A model generated the notes under the pieces. That model was not told where the DNA came from, made no database searches, and saw only the letters and a list, made by a program, of their open reading frames with translations. This document shows, in pieces, positions 6,362 to 13,372 of a stretch of 14,468 nt of DNA (positions within the stretch are counted from its first letter, which is position 1; each line of letters opens with the position of its first letter). The position numbers and the translations under genes are program-made. The DNA is taken from assembly GCA_023426625.1 (NCBI GenBank), contig JAFAAJ010000229.1, positions 1 to 14,468 on the forward strand. The letters run 5' to 3'. The stretch comes from Bacteroidota bacterium. GTDB lineage: Bacteria > Bacteroidota > Bacteroidia > Flavobacteriales > Weeksellaceae.

Positions 6362-7876
6362 ATGGCAACGAAAGCACTTTTCAATACTGTGGTTAATTGG
6401 TTTATCCGACAGAGGATAGATCAGATCCAGAATTTCATGAACCATCCTATTGAAACACAGAAAGGCATCTTATTTTCCCAATTGTTTCACGCTGAAGATA
6501 CTGAATACGGGAAAAAGTATGGTTTCAATTCGATTTCCAGCTATCAGGACTTTAAAAATAAAGTTCCTATTGTTACCTATGAAGATTTTGAACCTTATAT
6601 AGAAAAAGCAAGGCAGGGACAAAAAGATATCAGCTGGCCCGGCTATATCAAGCATTTTGCCAAATCTTCCGGAACAACCAATGCCAAAAGTAAGTTCATC
6701 CCTATTTCTGCCGAAAGTCTTGAATACTGCCACATGAAAGCGGGAAAGGATATGGTTTCCATTTACGCAAATAACCATCCGGAAAACCAGCTTTTCACCA
6801 ATAAAAACTTACGTCTTGGTGGAAGTTCCGAACTATATGCGGATTTTAACACTAAATTTGGGGATCTATCTGCTATTTTGATCGATAATCTTCCATTTTG
6901 GGTAGAGATCACCACCACTCCAAGTAAAAAGGTTTCCCTGATGTCCGAATGGGAAAGCAAGCTGAGAGCAATCATTTCTGAAGTTAAAAATGAAGATGTA
7001 GGAAGTATTTTAGGTGTTCCGAGCTGGATGATGGTGCTTCTGCAAAGGATATTAAAAGAAACGGATATTAAAAACATCTCAGAACTATGGCCCAATCTGG
7101 AAGTATTCTTCCATGGCGGGATCAGTTTCAAGCCTTACAGGGAACAATACAGGAAAATTATCGGAAAAGACATCAATTATTATGAGATTTACAATGCTTC
7201 TGAAGGCTTTTTCGGTATTCAGGACCGATCTGATAGTGATGAAATGCTTCTGATGCTTGATTACGGGATTTTCTATGAATTTATTCCGATGGATCAGTTC
7301 CATTTTTCCAACCCCAAAGTTGTCAGTCTTGAAGATGTGGAGATCGGGAAAAATTATGCCATGGTTATTACGACCAATGGAGGTTTATGGAGGTATTTAA
7401 TTGGAGATACTGTTGTCTTCACTTCTACCAATCCTTTCAGAATCAAAATTTCCGGAAGGACAAAACATTATATCAATGCTTTTGGAGAAGAACTGATGAT
7501 CACCAATGTAGAAACTGCGCTTGCCAAGGCGTGTGAAGAAACGGGTGCGTGCATAACGGATTTTACAGGCGCTCCTGTTTTCATGAAAGAAAATGAAAGC
7601 GGTGCCCACGAATGGATTTTTGAGTTCAGCAACAATCCGGATGATCTGGAAAAATTCATTGATGCTTTTGATGAAAACCTGAAAGCCATTAACTCGGATT
7701 ATGAAGCGAAAAGGTATAACAATATGACGTTGAAAAGACCCATTGTACATATGGCAAAGCCTAATTTGTTCTATCATTGGCTAGAATCCAAAGGAAAACT
7801 TGGTGGTCAGAATAAAGTTCCAAGATTAAGCAATGACAGGGAGTATATAGATCCTTTATTGGAAATGAATAAATAA
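6362..7876 (+). CDS. GH3-family acyl-adenylating/amido-synthetase-like enzyme
   Basis: A 504-residue enzyme of the GH3 family (annotated in bacteria as GH3 auxin-responsive promoter family protein), part of the ANL adenylating superfamily. Visible motifs are the nucleotide-binding SSGTT (102-106), YNASEG (277-282), a LDYG segment (299-302), GLWRYLIGD (341-349) and SGRTKHYINAFGE (364-376), which leads into the C-terminal domain. Plant GH3 enzymes join acyl acids such as indole-acetate to amino acids through an acyl-AMP; the bacterial substrate is not known and I do not assign one. The ATG at 6362 is preferred over a TTG at 6356, which belongs to a promoter-like TATATTTG. No membrane segment is seen. 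The gene is flanked by terminators on both sides, so it stands alone. Confidence 0.88.
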   Translation: MATKALFNTVVNWFIRQRIDQIQNFMNHPIETQKGILFSQLFHAEDTEYGKKYGFNSISSYQDFKNKVPIVTYEDFEPYIEKARQGQKDISWPGYIKHFAKSSGTTNAKSKFIPISAESLEYCHMKAGKDMVSIYANNHPENQLFTNKNLRLGGSSELYADFNTKFGDLSAILIDNLPFWVEITTTPSKKVSLMSEWESKLRAIISEVKNEDVGSILGVPSWMMVLLQRILKETDIKNISELWPNLEVFFHGGISFKPYREQYRKIIGKDINYYEIYNASEGFFGIQDRSDSDEMLLMLDYGIFYEFIPMDQFHFSNPKVVSLEDVEIGKNYAMVITTNGGLWRYLIGDTVVFTSTNPFRIKISGRTKHYINAFGEELMITNVETALAKACEETGACITDFTGAPVFMKENESGAHEWIFEFSNNPDDLEKFIDAFDENLKAINSDYEAKRYNNMTLKRPIVHMAKPNLFYHWLESKGKLGGQNKVPRLSNDREYIDPLLEMNK

Positions 7877-7877
7877 A

Positions 7878-7900
7878 AAACCGCAGAAATTCTGCGGTTT
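7878..7900. terminator. Bidirectional terminator between the GH3 gene and the mutL operon
   Basis: AAACCGCAGAA (7878-7888) and TTCTGCGGTTT (7890-7900) are exact inverted copies; the practical stem is about 9 bp with a small AT loop. CTTTT follows on the + strand, and on the - strand the stem runs into TTTTTTATTT. It lies between convergent stop codons at 7876 and 7904 and can serve both transcripts. Confidence 0.9.
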
Positions 7901-7903
7901 CTT

Positions 7904-8266
7904 TTATCTATTAAGGTCTTCTTTCAGCTTTTTGGCTCCCTCTTCTACCTTTTCAGCTCCTTTTGCGGCGGCATTCTTTACATCTTCACCAATTTCCTTT
8001 GCTCCGGTTTTAATGTCTTTTCCGGCTTTATTAAGCCCTTCTTTTGTTTTCTGAGCGGCTTCATCAATGGTTTTTCCTGCTTCATCCACTTTGATTTTAA
8101 CGTCCTGTTTCACCTTGATGATTTTTGAAGTATCAACACCTGATGAATATTCAGTTACGGTTGTTGTGGTGACAGATCCGTCAGGATTTTCTGTTCTTGT
8201 TGTGGATTTAGTACAGGAAACCGTTAAAACCGAGATCATTACTGCTGTTAAAATGTAATTTTTCAT
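7904..8266 (-). CDS. Small lipoprotein with long amphipathic helix
   Basis: A 120-residue predicted lipoprotein. The hydrophobic start ends in the lipobox VLTVSC, with the lipidated cysteine at residue 18. Residues about 19-50 are polar and Thr-rich (VTTTTVTEY). From about 52 to the end the sequence is an Ala/Lys/Glu/Gly-rich amphipathic helix with loose 11-residue periodicity (EGLNKAGKDIKTGAKEIGED), resembling LEA-like or YtxH-like proteins. Such helices can give misleading database hits to ATP synthase b-type subunits; nothing here supports that. The function is unknown. It is the last gene of the mutL run, 20 bases after the preceding lipoprotein gene and just before the bidirectional terminator. 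It probably sits in the outer membrane facing the periplasm. Confidence 0.8.
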   Translation of the reverse strand: MKNYILTAVMISVLTVSCTKSTTRTENPDGSVTTTTVTEYSSGVDTSKIIKVKQDVKIKVDEAGKTIDEAAQKTKEGLNKAGKDIKTGAKEIGEDVKNAAAKGAEKVEEGAKKLKEDLNR

Positions 8267-8286
8267 ATTTATATTTTTTTGGAATT

Positions 8287-8631
8287 TTATTCTGTTTTTA
8301 TTTCTCCGGAAGCAGCCGGTTCTGCTAATTTCTGCTGTTTTTTCTCCTCTTCCAGTTTCTTTTTATTCTCTTTTTCCAGTTCTTCTTTAAGTTTCTTTTC
8401 CTGCTCCTGAAGCTTTAATACTTCTTTTATGGAATCCTGATATTTTTTAGAAGACTTTCTGATCTGCTCCGCAATATCCACAGAAGTAGCTCCCGGCGAA
8501 AAAGAATCTATGGCAACAGTATCATAATGTGGTTTTATTGCTTCTTCTACACTTCTGCTCTCCTGTTCTTTTTTAGAACATGCGGTTAACAAAATACCCA
8601 AAACAAAACTTACAGATAATACATTTTTCAT
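8287..8631 (-). CDS. Small lipoprotein with charged coiled coil
   Basis: A 114-residue predicted lipoprotein. The signal ends in LLTAC, giving lipidated Cys18. The residues after it, SKKEQES, are charged and faintly resemble surface-export signals reported for some Bacteroidetes lipoproteins, but the match is too loose to call. Residues 51-61 are a short ordered segment, and about 64-104 are a dense Lys/Glu/Gln coiled coil (QEQEKKLKEELEKENKKKL). I do not recognise a family. It starts 5 bases after the stop of the upstream EEP gene, which strongly suggests co-translation, and is followed by another lipoprotein of similar size. The pair may form a helical envelope assembly, but that is speculation. 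Confidence 0.78.
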   Translation of the reverse strand: MKNVLSVSFVLGILLTACSKKEQESRSVEEAIKPHYDTVAIDSFSPGATSVDIAEQIRKSSKKYQDSIKEVLKLQEQEKKLKEELEKENKKKLEEEKKQQKLAEPAASGEIKTE

Positions 8632-8636
8632 GGGAA

Positions 8637-9608
8637 CTAATTTAGAAGAAATTCCGCAATTACAGGATAGTGATCTGATAATTTTACGGAATGATCTACT
8701 TTATAACTTAATGGAGTTATGGATTTCGAACTGAAAATATAATCTAGTCTAAGAGGAACTTTATAATCATGAAAGCTGCTTGATATCCCATTTCCTGCCG
8801 CTAAAAATGCATCCTGGAGATCTTTTCCGAGATTGTAATATTCATAGGAATTGGGAACAGAATTGAAATCTCCTGCTAAAATCACCGGATAAGGTGAAAG
8901 ATCAATCGCTTTCCTGATCTTTTTGATCTGCTCTTCGTGAGTCTGAAAAGTAGGGACCATATGTGATAAAAGAGTGTCGATCTTCCCTTTTTCTTTGAGT
9001 TTTTTCAATTCAAACATAGATTTATGCAGCCTGAATGGTTCGAGATAAACATTGACCACTCTAACGATTTTCCCGCAAACATCAATATCCGCATAAAAAG
9101 AATTTCCTCTGGATTTATCTTCTATAAGTTCTGCATGTCTTACGATACGGTGTTTTGTCTTTAAAATAACGGTGGGGTATTTTATCAGATCCTGCCGCAA
9201 AACTCTGTTTGTATCTCTTTCCTGAACCAGAATAATATCTGCATCCTGAGCCCGGATATACTTCTTCACCCGATCCCATCCGAAACTGCCGTATTGTACA
9301 TTGAAGGTCAGTACTTTGAGATCTCCTTTGGATTGAGCTTTTTTGGATTGGGGTGAAAAATTAACCCATCTTCTGACCGGATTGTAAAAAAGCAACATAC
9401 TCGCCGCAAATGCAATCGCAAACTTCTTCTTTTTAAATATCCAAAATAGGGTAAGCACAACGTGTAAAACGATCAGATAAGGGAAACCAAGAGAAAGAAG
9501 ATTCAGCTCACCCATTCTATTGGGCGGAATCCATGCATTTCCCAATGTGCAGAGTAATAATACAATAACGGATATATGAAAAAACAGCAATATCTGGTTC
9601 AGCTTCAT
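8637..9608 (-). CDS. Membrane-anchored endonuclease/exonuclease/phosphatase (EEP) family protein, copy 2
   Basis: A 323-residue protein with three N-terminal hydrophobic segments (about 5-22, 36-57 and 62-75), then an EEP catalytic domain from about 97 to the end. Expected active-site residues are present: Asn103 in TFNVQYG, Glu130 in ILVQE, Asp247 and Asn249 in GDFNSVP, Asp289 in LDYIF, and Asp312-His313 in SDHYPV. The fold hydrolyses phosphodiester or phosphomonoester bonds in DNA, lipids or inositol phosphates; the substrate cannot be read from the sequence. I start it at the ATG at 9608, which aligns with the paralogue next door; an ATG at 9617 would add three residues. The catalytic domain should lie on one side of the inner membrane, probably the periplasmic side with an odd number of helices, but topology is uncertain. 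Confidence 0.88.
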   Translation of the reverse strand: MKLNQILLFFHISVIVLLLCTLGNAWIPPNRMGELNLLSLGFPYLIVLHVVLTLFWIFKKKKFAIAFAASMLLFYNPVRRWVNFSPQSKKAQSKGDLKVLTFNVQYGSFGWDRVKKYIRAQDADIILVQERDTNRVLRQDLIKYPTVILKTKHRIVRHAELIEDKSRGNSFYADIDVCGKIVRVVNVYLEPFRLHKSMFELKKLKEKGKIDTLLSHMVPTFQTHEEQIKKIRKAIDLSPYPVILAGDFNSVPNSYEYYNLGKDLQDAFLAAGNGISSSFHDYKVPLRLDYIFSSKSITPLSYKVDHSVKLSDHYPVIAEFLLN

Positions 9609-9618
9609 GAAAAACATT

Positions 9619-9655
9619 CTTGGTTTCGCTTGATTTTAGCAAAAATCTTACCAAG
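9619..9655 (-). repeat. Hairpin-forming spacer between the two EEP genes
   Basis: Two nested stems occur in the 76-base spacer: CTTGGT (9619-9624) with ACCAAG (9650-9655), and GATTTT (9632-9637) with AAAATC (9642-9647) around AGCA. The asymmetry (7 versus 2 unpaired bases between stems) makes it a modest structure. It could be an mRNA processing or stability element in the operon. No T-tract marks it as a terminator. Confidence 0.35.
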
Positions 9656-9684
9656 TTCCTGGCTTTTAACTAACTTTAAGATTA

Positions 9685-10677
9685 TTATTTTTCAATTTTG
9701 AAAGTTGCCATTACCGGATAGTGATCTGATAACCTTACAGATCTGTCGACATGATAGCTTGTAGCTTTAAGGGTTTCCGATGAGAAAATATAGTCTATCC
9801 TTAAAGGAAACTTATAATCATGGAAACTTGTTGCGCTTCCGTTTCCTGCTTGGACAAAAGCGTCTTTTAAGCCTTCAGATATATGGTAGTATTCATAAGA
9901 GCTGGGAACGGAATTTAAATCTCCCGCAAGAATTACAGGATAAGGTGAATTTTCAATAGCTTTTGTGATAGGTTCTATCTGTTCCTGATGTTTTTTAAAG
10001 GTCGGAACAAGCCTTCTCAGCACGTCTTTCAGTTTCTTTTCATCTTCCTCACTGTTTCCTTCCAGCTTCACCATACTTTTTTCAAACTTAAACGGCTGAA
10101 GGTAAACATTAATAATACGAAATATTCTTCCTTTTATTTCAATATCGGTTTGACCGGCATAAGCATTATTGGTTTCATAATCACTTTCGATCAGATTCTT
10201 CTGATCAATGATTTTATATTTGGAAAACGTAGCGACAAGCAGATTCTCTCTCTTGTGTTCCAGTCCTTTGAAATGATAATCTTTAGGGCTGTATTCCTGA
10301 AAAAGAACAATATCTGCATCCAAACTGTTGATATAATCCTCGATATTATTCACTCCATATTTCCCTCCTTTCACATTGAAAGAAACCACCTTCAGATCGA
10401 AATCTCCTTCTTTACCGGAACTGTAATTGACCCATCTTTTTACCGGGTTTGTGAAGATTAATGCCAATAAAAGGAATACTATTGTTCTTTTTTTCCAGTT
10501 AAACAACCAAAAAAGCGTTAACAATATATAACTTCCGATGAGCAAAGGAAATCCTAAAGACAATATGTTAAACCATGGGAATATTTTAGGGGGAATGTAT
10601 GCATTGAGCATCACTCCAAGCAAAAGGCAGAATATGCCAATATGCAGTATTAATAGTATGAGACGTACAATTTTCAA
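9685..10677 (-). CDS. Membrane-anchored endonuclease/exonuclease/phosphatase (EEP) family protein, copy 1
   Basis: A 330-residue protein built like its downstream neighbour: three N-terminal hydrophobic segments (about 4-24, 34-58 and 64-77) and an EEP domain from about 95. Active-site residues are Asn101 in SFNVKGG, Glu128 in VLFQE, Asp253/Asn255 in GDLNSVP, Asp295 in IDYIF and Asp318-His319 in SDHYPV. Over the last 83 aligned residues the two copies share 56 identities by hand count, so this is a tandem duplication that has diverged, mainly in the middle. The start codon is TTG: the frame is closed four codons upstream by the rhomboid stop, and the next ATG (10611) would remove most of the first helix. 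The start lies six bases after the rhomboid stop, implying coupled translation. Confidence 0.88.
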   Translation of the reverse strand: MKIVRLILLILHIGIFCLLLGVMLNAYIPPKIFPWFNILSLGFPLLIGSYILLTLFWLFNWKKRTIVFLLLALIFTNPVKRWVNYSSGKEGDFDLKVVSFNVKGGKYGVNNIEDYINSLDADIVLFQEYSPKDYHFKGLEHKRENLLVATFSKYKIIDQKNLIESDYETNNAYAGQTDIEIKGRIFRIINVYLQPFKFEKSMVKLEGNSEEDEKKLKDVLRRLVPTFKKHQEQIEPITKAIENSPYPVILAGDLNSVPSSYEYYHISEGLKDAFVQAGNGSATSFHDYKFPLRIDYIFSSETLKATSYHVDRSVRLSDHYPVMATFKIEK

Positions 10678-10683
10678 AAAATG

Positions 10684-11409
10684 TTAATTGAATCTGTATA
10701 AATGTTTTTTCCAGTTTCTTGCCAAAAGCCAACCTACCAAAGCTCCTCCCACGTGCGCTAAATGAGCTATTCCTCCTGCATTCCCCGAAACTCCTAAAAA
10801 GATGGAAACAACCACTACAATGGGTAACAAATACTTCACCTTTATTGGGATAGGAATGAACATCATCATGATCCTTGCTTCCGGATATAGTGTAGCAAAG
10901 GCAGCCACAACTCCGAAGATGGCTCCTGAAGCTCCGACCATTTTACTTACCAATCCGATATATAATCTTACAGCATCTTCATTAGTTACATAAGGAAAAT
11001 CTCCTAACTCAAATTTGCTCAGATCGGCTTTTGCATAGATTTCTGAAATATTTATATTGGAGTCAGCGAGTGCAGTTGTCAATTGCTGAATTTCATATAC
11101 ATTCCATAAATTAAATAAAACAAAAGCTCCTAAACCACTTAAAAAATACAGGATCAGGTATCTGTTTCCTCCTAACCTCTGTTCCAATATCGGTCCAAAA
11201 CTCCATAGAGTAACCATATTGAATAAAATGTGCATGATTCCTCCATGCATAAACATATGGGTGATGATTTGCCAGGACCTAAAGTTAGGCGAGAAAGGGT
11301 AATATGCTGAGAATAAATAACCCAGCTGCGGTAAAAAATATGCTGCAATAAATACTACAATATTTATAATGATAATATTTTTGGTAATTGGTGGTAAGGT
11401 GTTGAACAT
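10684..11409 (-). CDS. Rhomboid family intramembrane serine protease
   Basis: A 241-residue polytopic membrane protein of the rhomboid family. The L1/TM2 signature HMFMHGGIMHILFNM is at 51-65, the catalytic serine is Ser161 in GASGAIFG, and the catalytic histidine is His219 in HVGGALVG, the usual HxxGxxxG arrangement. Both dyad residues are present, so it should be active, cleaving membrane-embedded substrates. A hydrophilic stretch of about 50 residues (about 103-152) separates the third and fourth helices, longer than in E. coli GlpG. The segment MMMFIPIPIKVKYL after TM4 is typical of Bacteroidetes members. It begins three bases after the mutL stop and ends six bases before an EEP gene, so it is surely within an operon. 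Its substrate is unknown. Confidence 0.93.
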   Translation of the reverse strand: MFNTLPPITKNIIIINIVVFIAAYFLPQLGYLFSAYYPFSPNFRSWQIITHMFMHGGIMHILFNMVTLWSFGPILEQRLGGNRYLILYFLSGLGAFVLFNLWNVYEIQQLTTALADSNINISEIYAKADLSKFELGDFPYVTNEDAVRLYIGLVSKMVGASGAIFGVVAAFATLYPEARIMMMFIPIPIKVKYLLPIVVVVSIFLGVSGNAGGIAHLAHVGGALVGWLLARNWKKHLYRFN

Positions 11410-11412
11410 TTC

Positions 11413-13191
11413 TTAAAATTTATTCTTAAAATCATTAAACGGAACTTCATAAAAGCATCTTTTCCCATTAGGTAAAAATTCAGGGAAGCCTAAAGCAGTG
11501 AAGTCTTTGATCAGCTGTTCCGCATCTTTTTTATAAATAAAATCAAATCTTGATTTCGACTGCATTTTATTCCACTGGTTCTGATAATACTGCATAAATT
11601 CCTCTTCTGTTTTATACTCCAGGATTTCGAACAGGTTTTCAAGGAATTTCATGACCTGCGTTTCCTTCAATCCTTCCGGAACGGTATCAATTCTGAGCAC
11701 ATTTTCATGAGCAATTTTCATGTCGAACCCGAGTTCCGGCAAAAACTTTTTGATGGATTTATACTTATTTTTCTCCACTTCATTCATGTGGTATTCCAGA
11801 GAAAAGAGCAAGGAATGACTGTTAACAACTCCTTTTTTTACCGGTTTTGAGTTTTCGGAAACTACCAGACGGTGCATTCTCCCCAAATCCAGCATTAAAG
11901 TCCGGTCTCCTTTGTTGAAAAGCCAGTACCCATTGGGCAACCTCATCAGATCTTCATCAAAATCCTCATCTTCAAACAGATTGATCTTGGAGGGTTCTGC
12001 TGTAATATTCTGGTGATACATTTCCGCAAGGTTCTGGATTTCAATCGGCTTTACTTCCTTCTCTTCTAAAAACGGGTTGTAATCTTTGTCTACCACAATT
12101 TCCGGCATTTTAATGCTTACACTGTTGCTTTTGCTCGGAAAAGGCGTATGCATGATCTCATCGAGTTGCGGATCTTTTTCAAAATCCAGACTCGGTGCCA
12201 CATTATAAATTCCCAAAGATCTTTTTATCGTAGAACGGATCAGTGCAAAAATAAGATGCTCATCTTCAAATTTCACCTCCGTTTTCTGCGGATGGATATT
12301 AACGTCTATTTTCTCCGGATCCAATTCCAGAAACAGGAAGAATGTAGGCAAATATCCCGGTAAAAGCAGTCCCTCAAACGCTTCCTGAACGGCTTTATTA
12401 AAATATGGGCTTCTAAAATATCTGCCGTTTACAAACAGGAATTGCTCTCCTCTTGTTTTCTTAGCTCCTTCCGGCTTGGCAACAAATCCATGAAGTTTAC
12501 ACCAGATGATATCTTCTTTAATAGGGATAAGCTGTGGCTGTAGTTTTCTTCCGAAAATATCCACAATACGCTGCATCTGGCTGCCTTTCCTCAATCTAAA
12601 GACAGGCTCGTCATCGTGAAACAGGGAAAACTCCAGATTTTCGTGAGCTAAAGCCACACGTTGGAATTCATCAATGATATGTCTGAATTCTATATTATTA
12701 TTTTTAAGGAATTTTCTTCTTGCCGGAACATTATAAAAAAGGTTTTTCACTAAGAAATTGGAACCTTCTGCTGTCTGAACCGGATCCTGAAACTGGAAAA
12801 CACCTCCTTCAATATAAATATTGGTTCCAACAGCTATTCCTTTTTGCTTTGTTTTCAGTTCAACCTGCGAAACGGCAGCAATGGAAGCTAAAGCTTCCCC
12901 TCGGAAACCTTTGGTAGCAATTCTGAAAATATCTTCTGTTCCCCTGATCTTGGAGGTAGCGTGTCTTTCAAATGCCATTCTCGCATCTGTTTCAGACATT
13001 CCTTTTCCGTCATCTACTACCTGTATCAGGTTTTTCCCGGCATCCCGCACAATGAGTTCTATCTGGGTAGCATCTGCATCTATCGCGTTTTCCAAAAGTT
13101 CTTTCACTATGGATGCAGGTCTCTGCACCACCTCTCCTGCGGCAATCTGGTTCGCTACGTGATCCGGTAAAAGCTGAATAATATCTGACAT
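11413..13191 (-). CDS. mutL: DNA mismatch repair protein MutL
   Basis: A 592-residue protein. I start it at the ATG at 13191 (MSDIIQLLPDHVANQIAAGE), the standard MutL N-terminus; an ATG at 13290 would add 33 non-conserved residues. The GHKL ATPase is complete: catalytic Glu34 in ELLENAIDA, DDGKGM (60-65), ATSKI (78-82), GFRGEAL (95-101), then FVNGR (253-257) and DVNIHPQKTEVKF (296-308). MutL couples MutS mismatch recognition to strand removal. Residues about 335-415 are linker, and the C-terminal dimerisation domain follows. There the endonuclease motif DQHA(X)2E(X)4E is degraded: the aligned residues 435-446 read DLGRMHRLVVSE, losing the metal-binding His and first Glu, and the late CPHGRP-type motif reads LPNGKR (573-578). 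It heads the six-gene minus-strand run. Confidence 0.96.
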   Translation of the reverse strand: MSDIIQLLPDHVANQIAAGEVVQRPASIVKELLENAIDADATQIELIVRDAGKNLIQVVDDGKGMSETDARMAFERHATSKIRGTEDIFRIATKGFRGEALASIAAVSQVELKTKQKGIAVGTNIYIEGGVFQFQDPVQTAEGSNFLVKNLFYNVPARRKFLKNNNIEFRHIIDEFQRVALAHENLEFSLFHDDEPVFRLRKGSQMQRIVDIFGRKLQPQLIPIKEDIIWCKLHGFVAKPEGAKKTRGEQFLFVNGRYFRSPYFNKAVQEAFEGLLLPGYLPTFFLFLELDPEKIDVNIHPQKTEVKFEDEHLIFALIRSTIKRSLGIYNVAPSLDFEKDPQLDEIMHTPFPSKSNSVSIKMPEIVVDKDYNPFLEEKEVKPIEIQNLAEMYHQNITAEPSKINLFEDEDFDEDLMRLPNGYWLFNKGDRTLMLDLGRMHRLVVSENSKPVKKGVVNSHSLLFSLEYHMNEVEKNKYKSIKKFLPELGFDMKIAHENVLRIDTVPEGLKETQVMKFLENLFEILEYKTEEEFMQYYQNQWNKMQSKSRFDFIYKKDAEQLIKDFTALGFPEFLPNGKRCFYEVPFNDFKNKF

Positions 13192-13210
13192 AAAAACGTT
13201 AATCAACTTA

Positions 13211-13218
13211 CAAAAGTA
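13211..13218 (-). promoter_or_regulatory. mutL: Probable -7 element of the mutL operon promoter
   Basis: On the minus strand this reads TACTTTTG, an exact TANNTTTG match followed by TAAG, about 20 bases before the mutL ATG. The distance resembles that of the bacilliredoxin promoter. No TTG is seen at the expected upstream distance, so the call rests on the -7 element alone. Confidence 0.5.
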
Positions 13219-13230
13219 GTTAATGAAATC

Positions 13231-13260
13231 GGGAATTAAAATAATAAAATGGGGAATTAA
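13231..13260. repeat. Direct repeat GGGAATTAA upstream of mutL
   Basis: GGGAATTAA occurs at 13231-13239 and again at 13252-13260, starting exactly 21 bases apart, or two helical turns. The copies sit immediately upstream of the mutL -7 element, where the upstream promoter region or an activator site would lie. The sequence GAATT within it is self-complementary. It could be an operator for either divergent gene, or chance. Confidence 0.4.
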
Positions 13261-13345
13261 TATATAATTATCCGGATAAGATTTCCACAAAGCGTAATTT
13301 TAGCAGACACGGGTTAAATCTCACTCTTCATTATTCAATTTTTTC

Positions 13346-13353
13346 TATCTTAG
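13346..13353 (+). promoter_or_regulatory. Possible -7 element for the GLPGLI gene
   Basis: TATCTTAG matches TANNTTTG at all but one position. It would place transcription start near 13358, downstream of the ATG at 13355 and about 15 bases before the ATG at 13373. This supports the later start codon. No clear TTG lies at the expected distance. Confidence 0.35.
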
Positions 13354-13372
13354 AATGTATAAAAAAACAAAA

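Noticed and set aside
7904..8266. ATP synthase b-type subunit identity for the 120-residue lipoprotein
   Set aside because: The resemblance is only helical Ala/Lys/Glu composition; the lipobox cysteine and lack of other ATP synthase genes argue against it.
9988..10461. 157-codon open frame on the + strand opposite EEP copy 1
   Set aside because: It is Phe/Ile/Asn-rich with no recognisable features and lies entirely antisense to a gene with an intact active site.
13192..13290. Upstream ATG extending MutL by 33 residues
   Set aside because: The extension overlaps the TANNTTTG element and direct repeats, and MSDIIQLLPDHVANQIAAGE is the normal MutL start.
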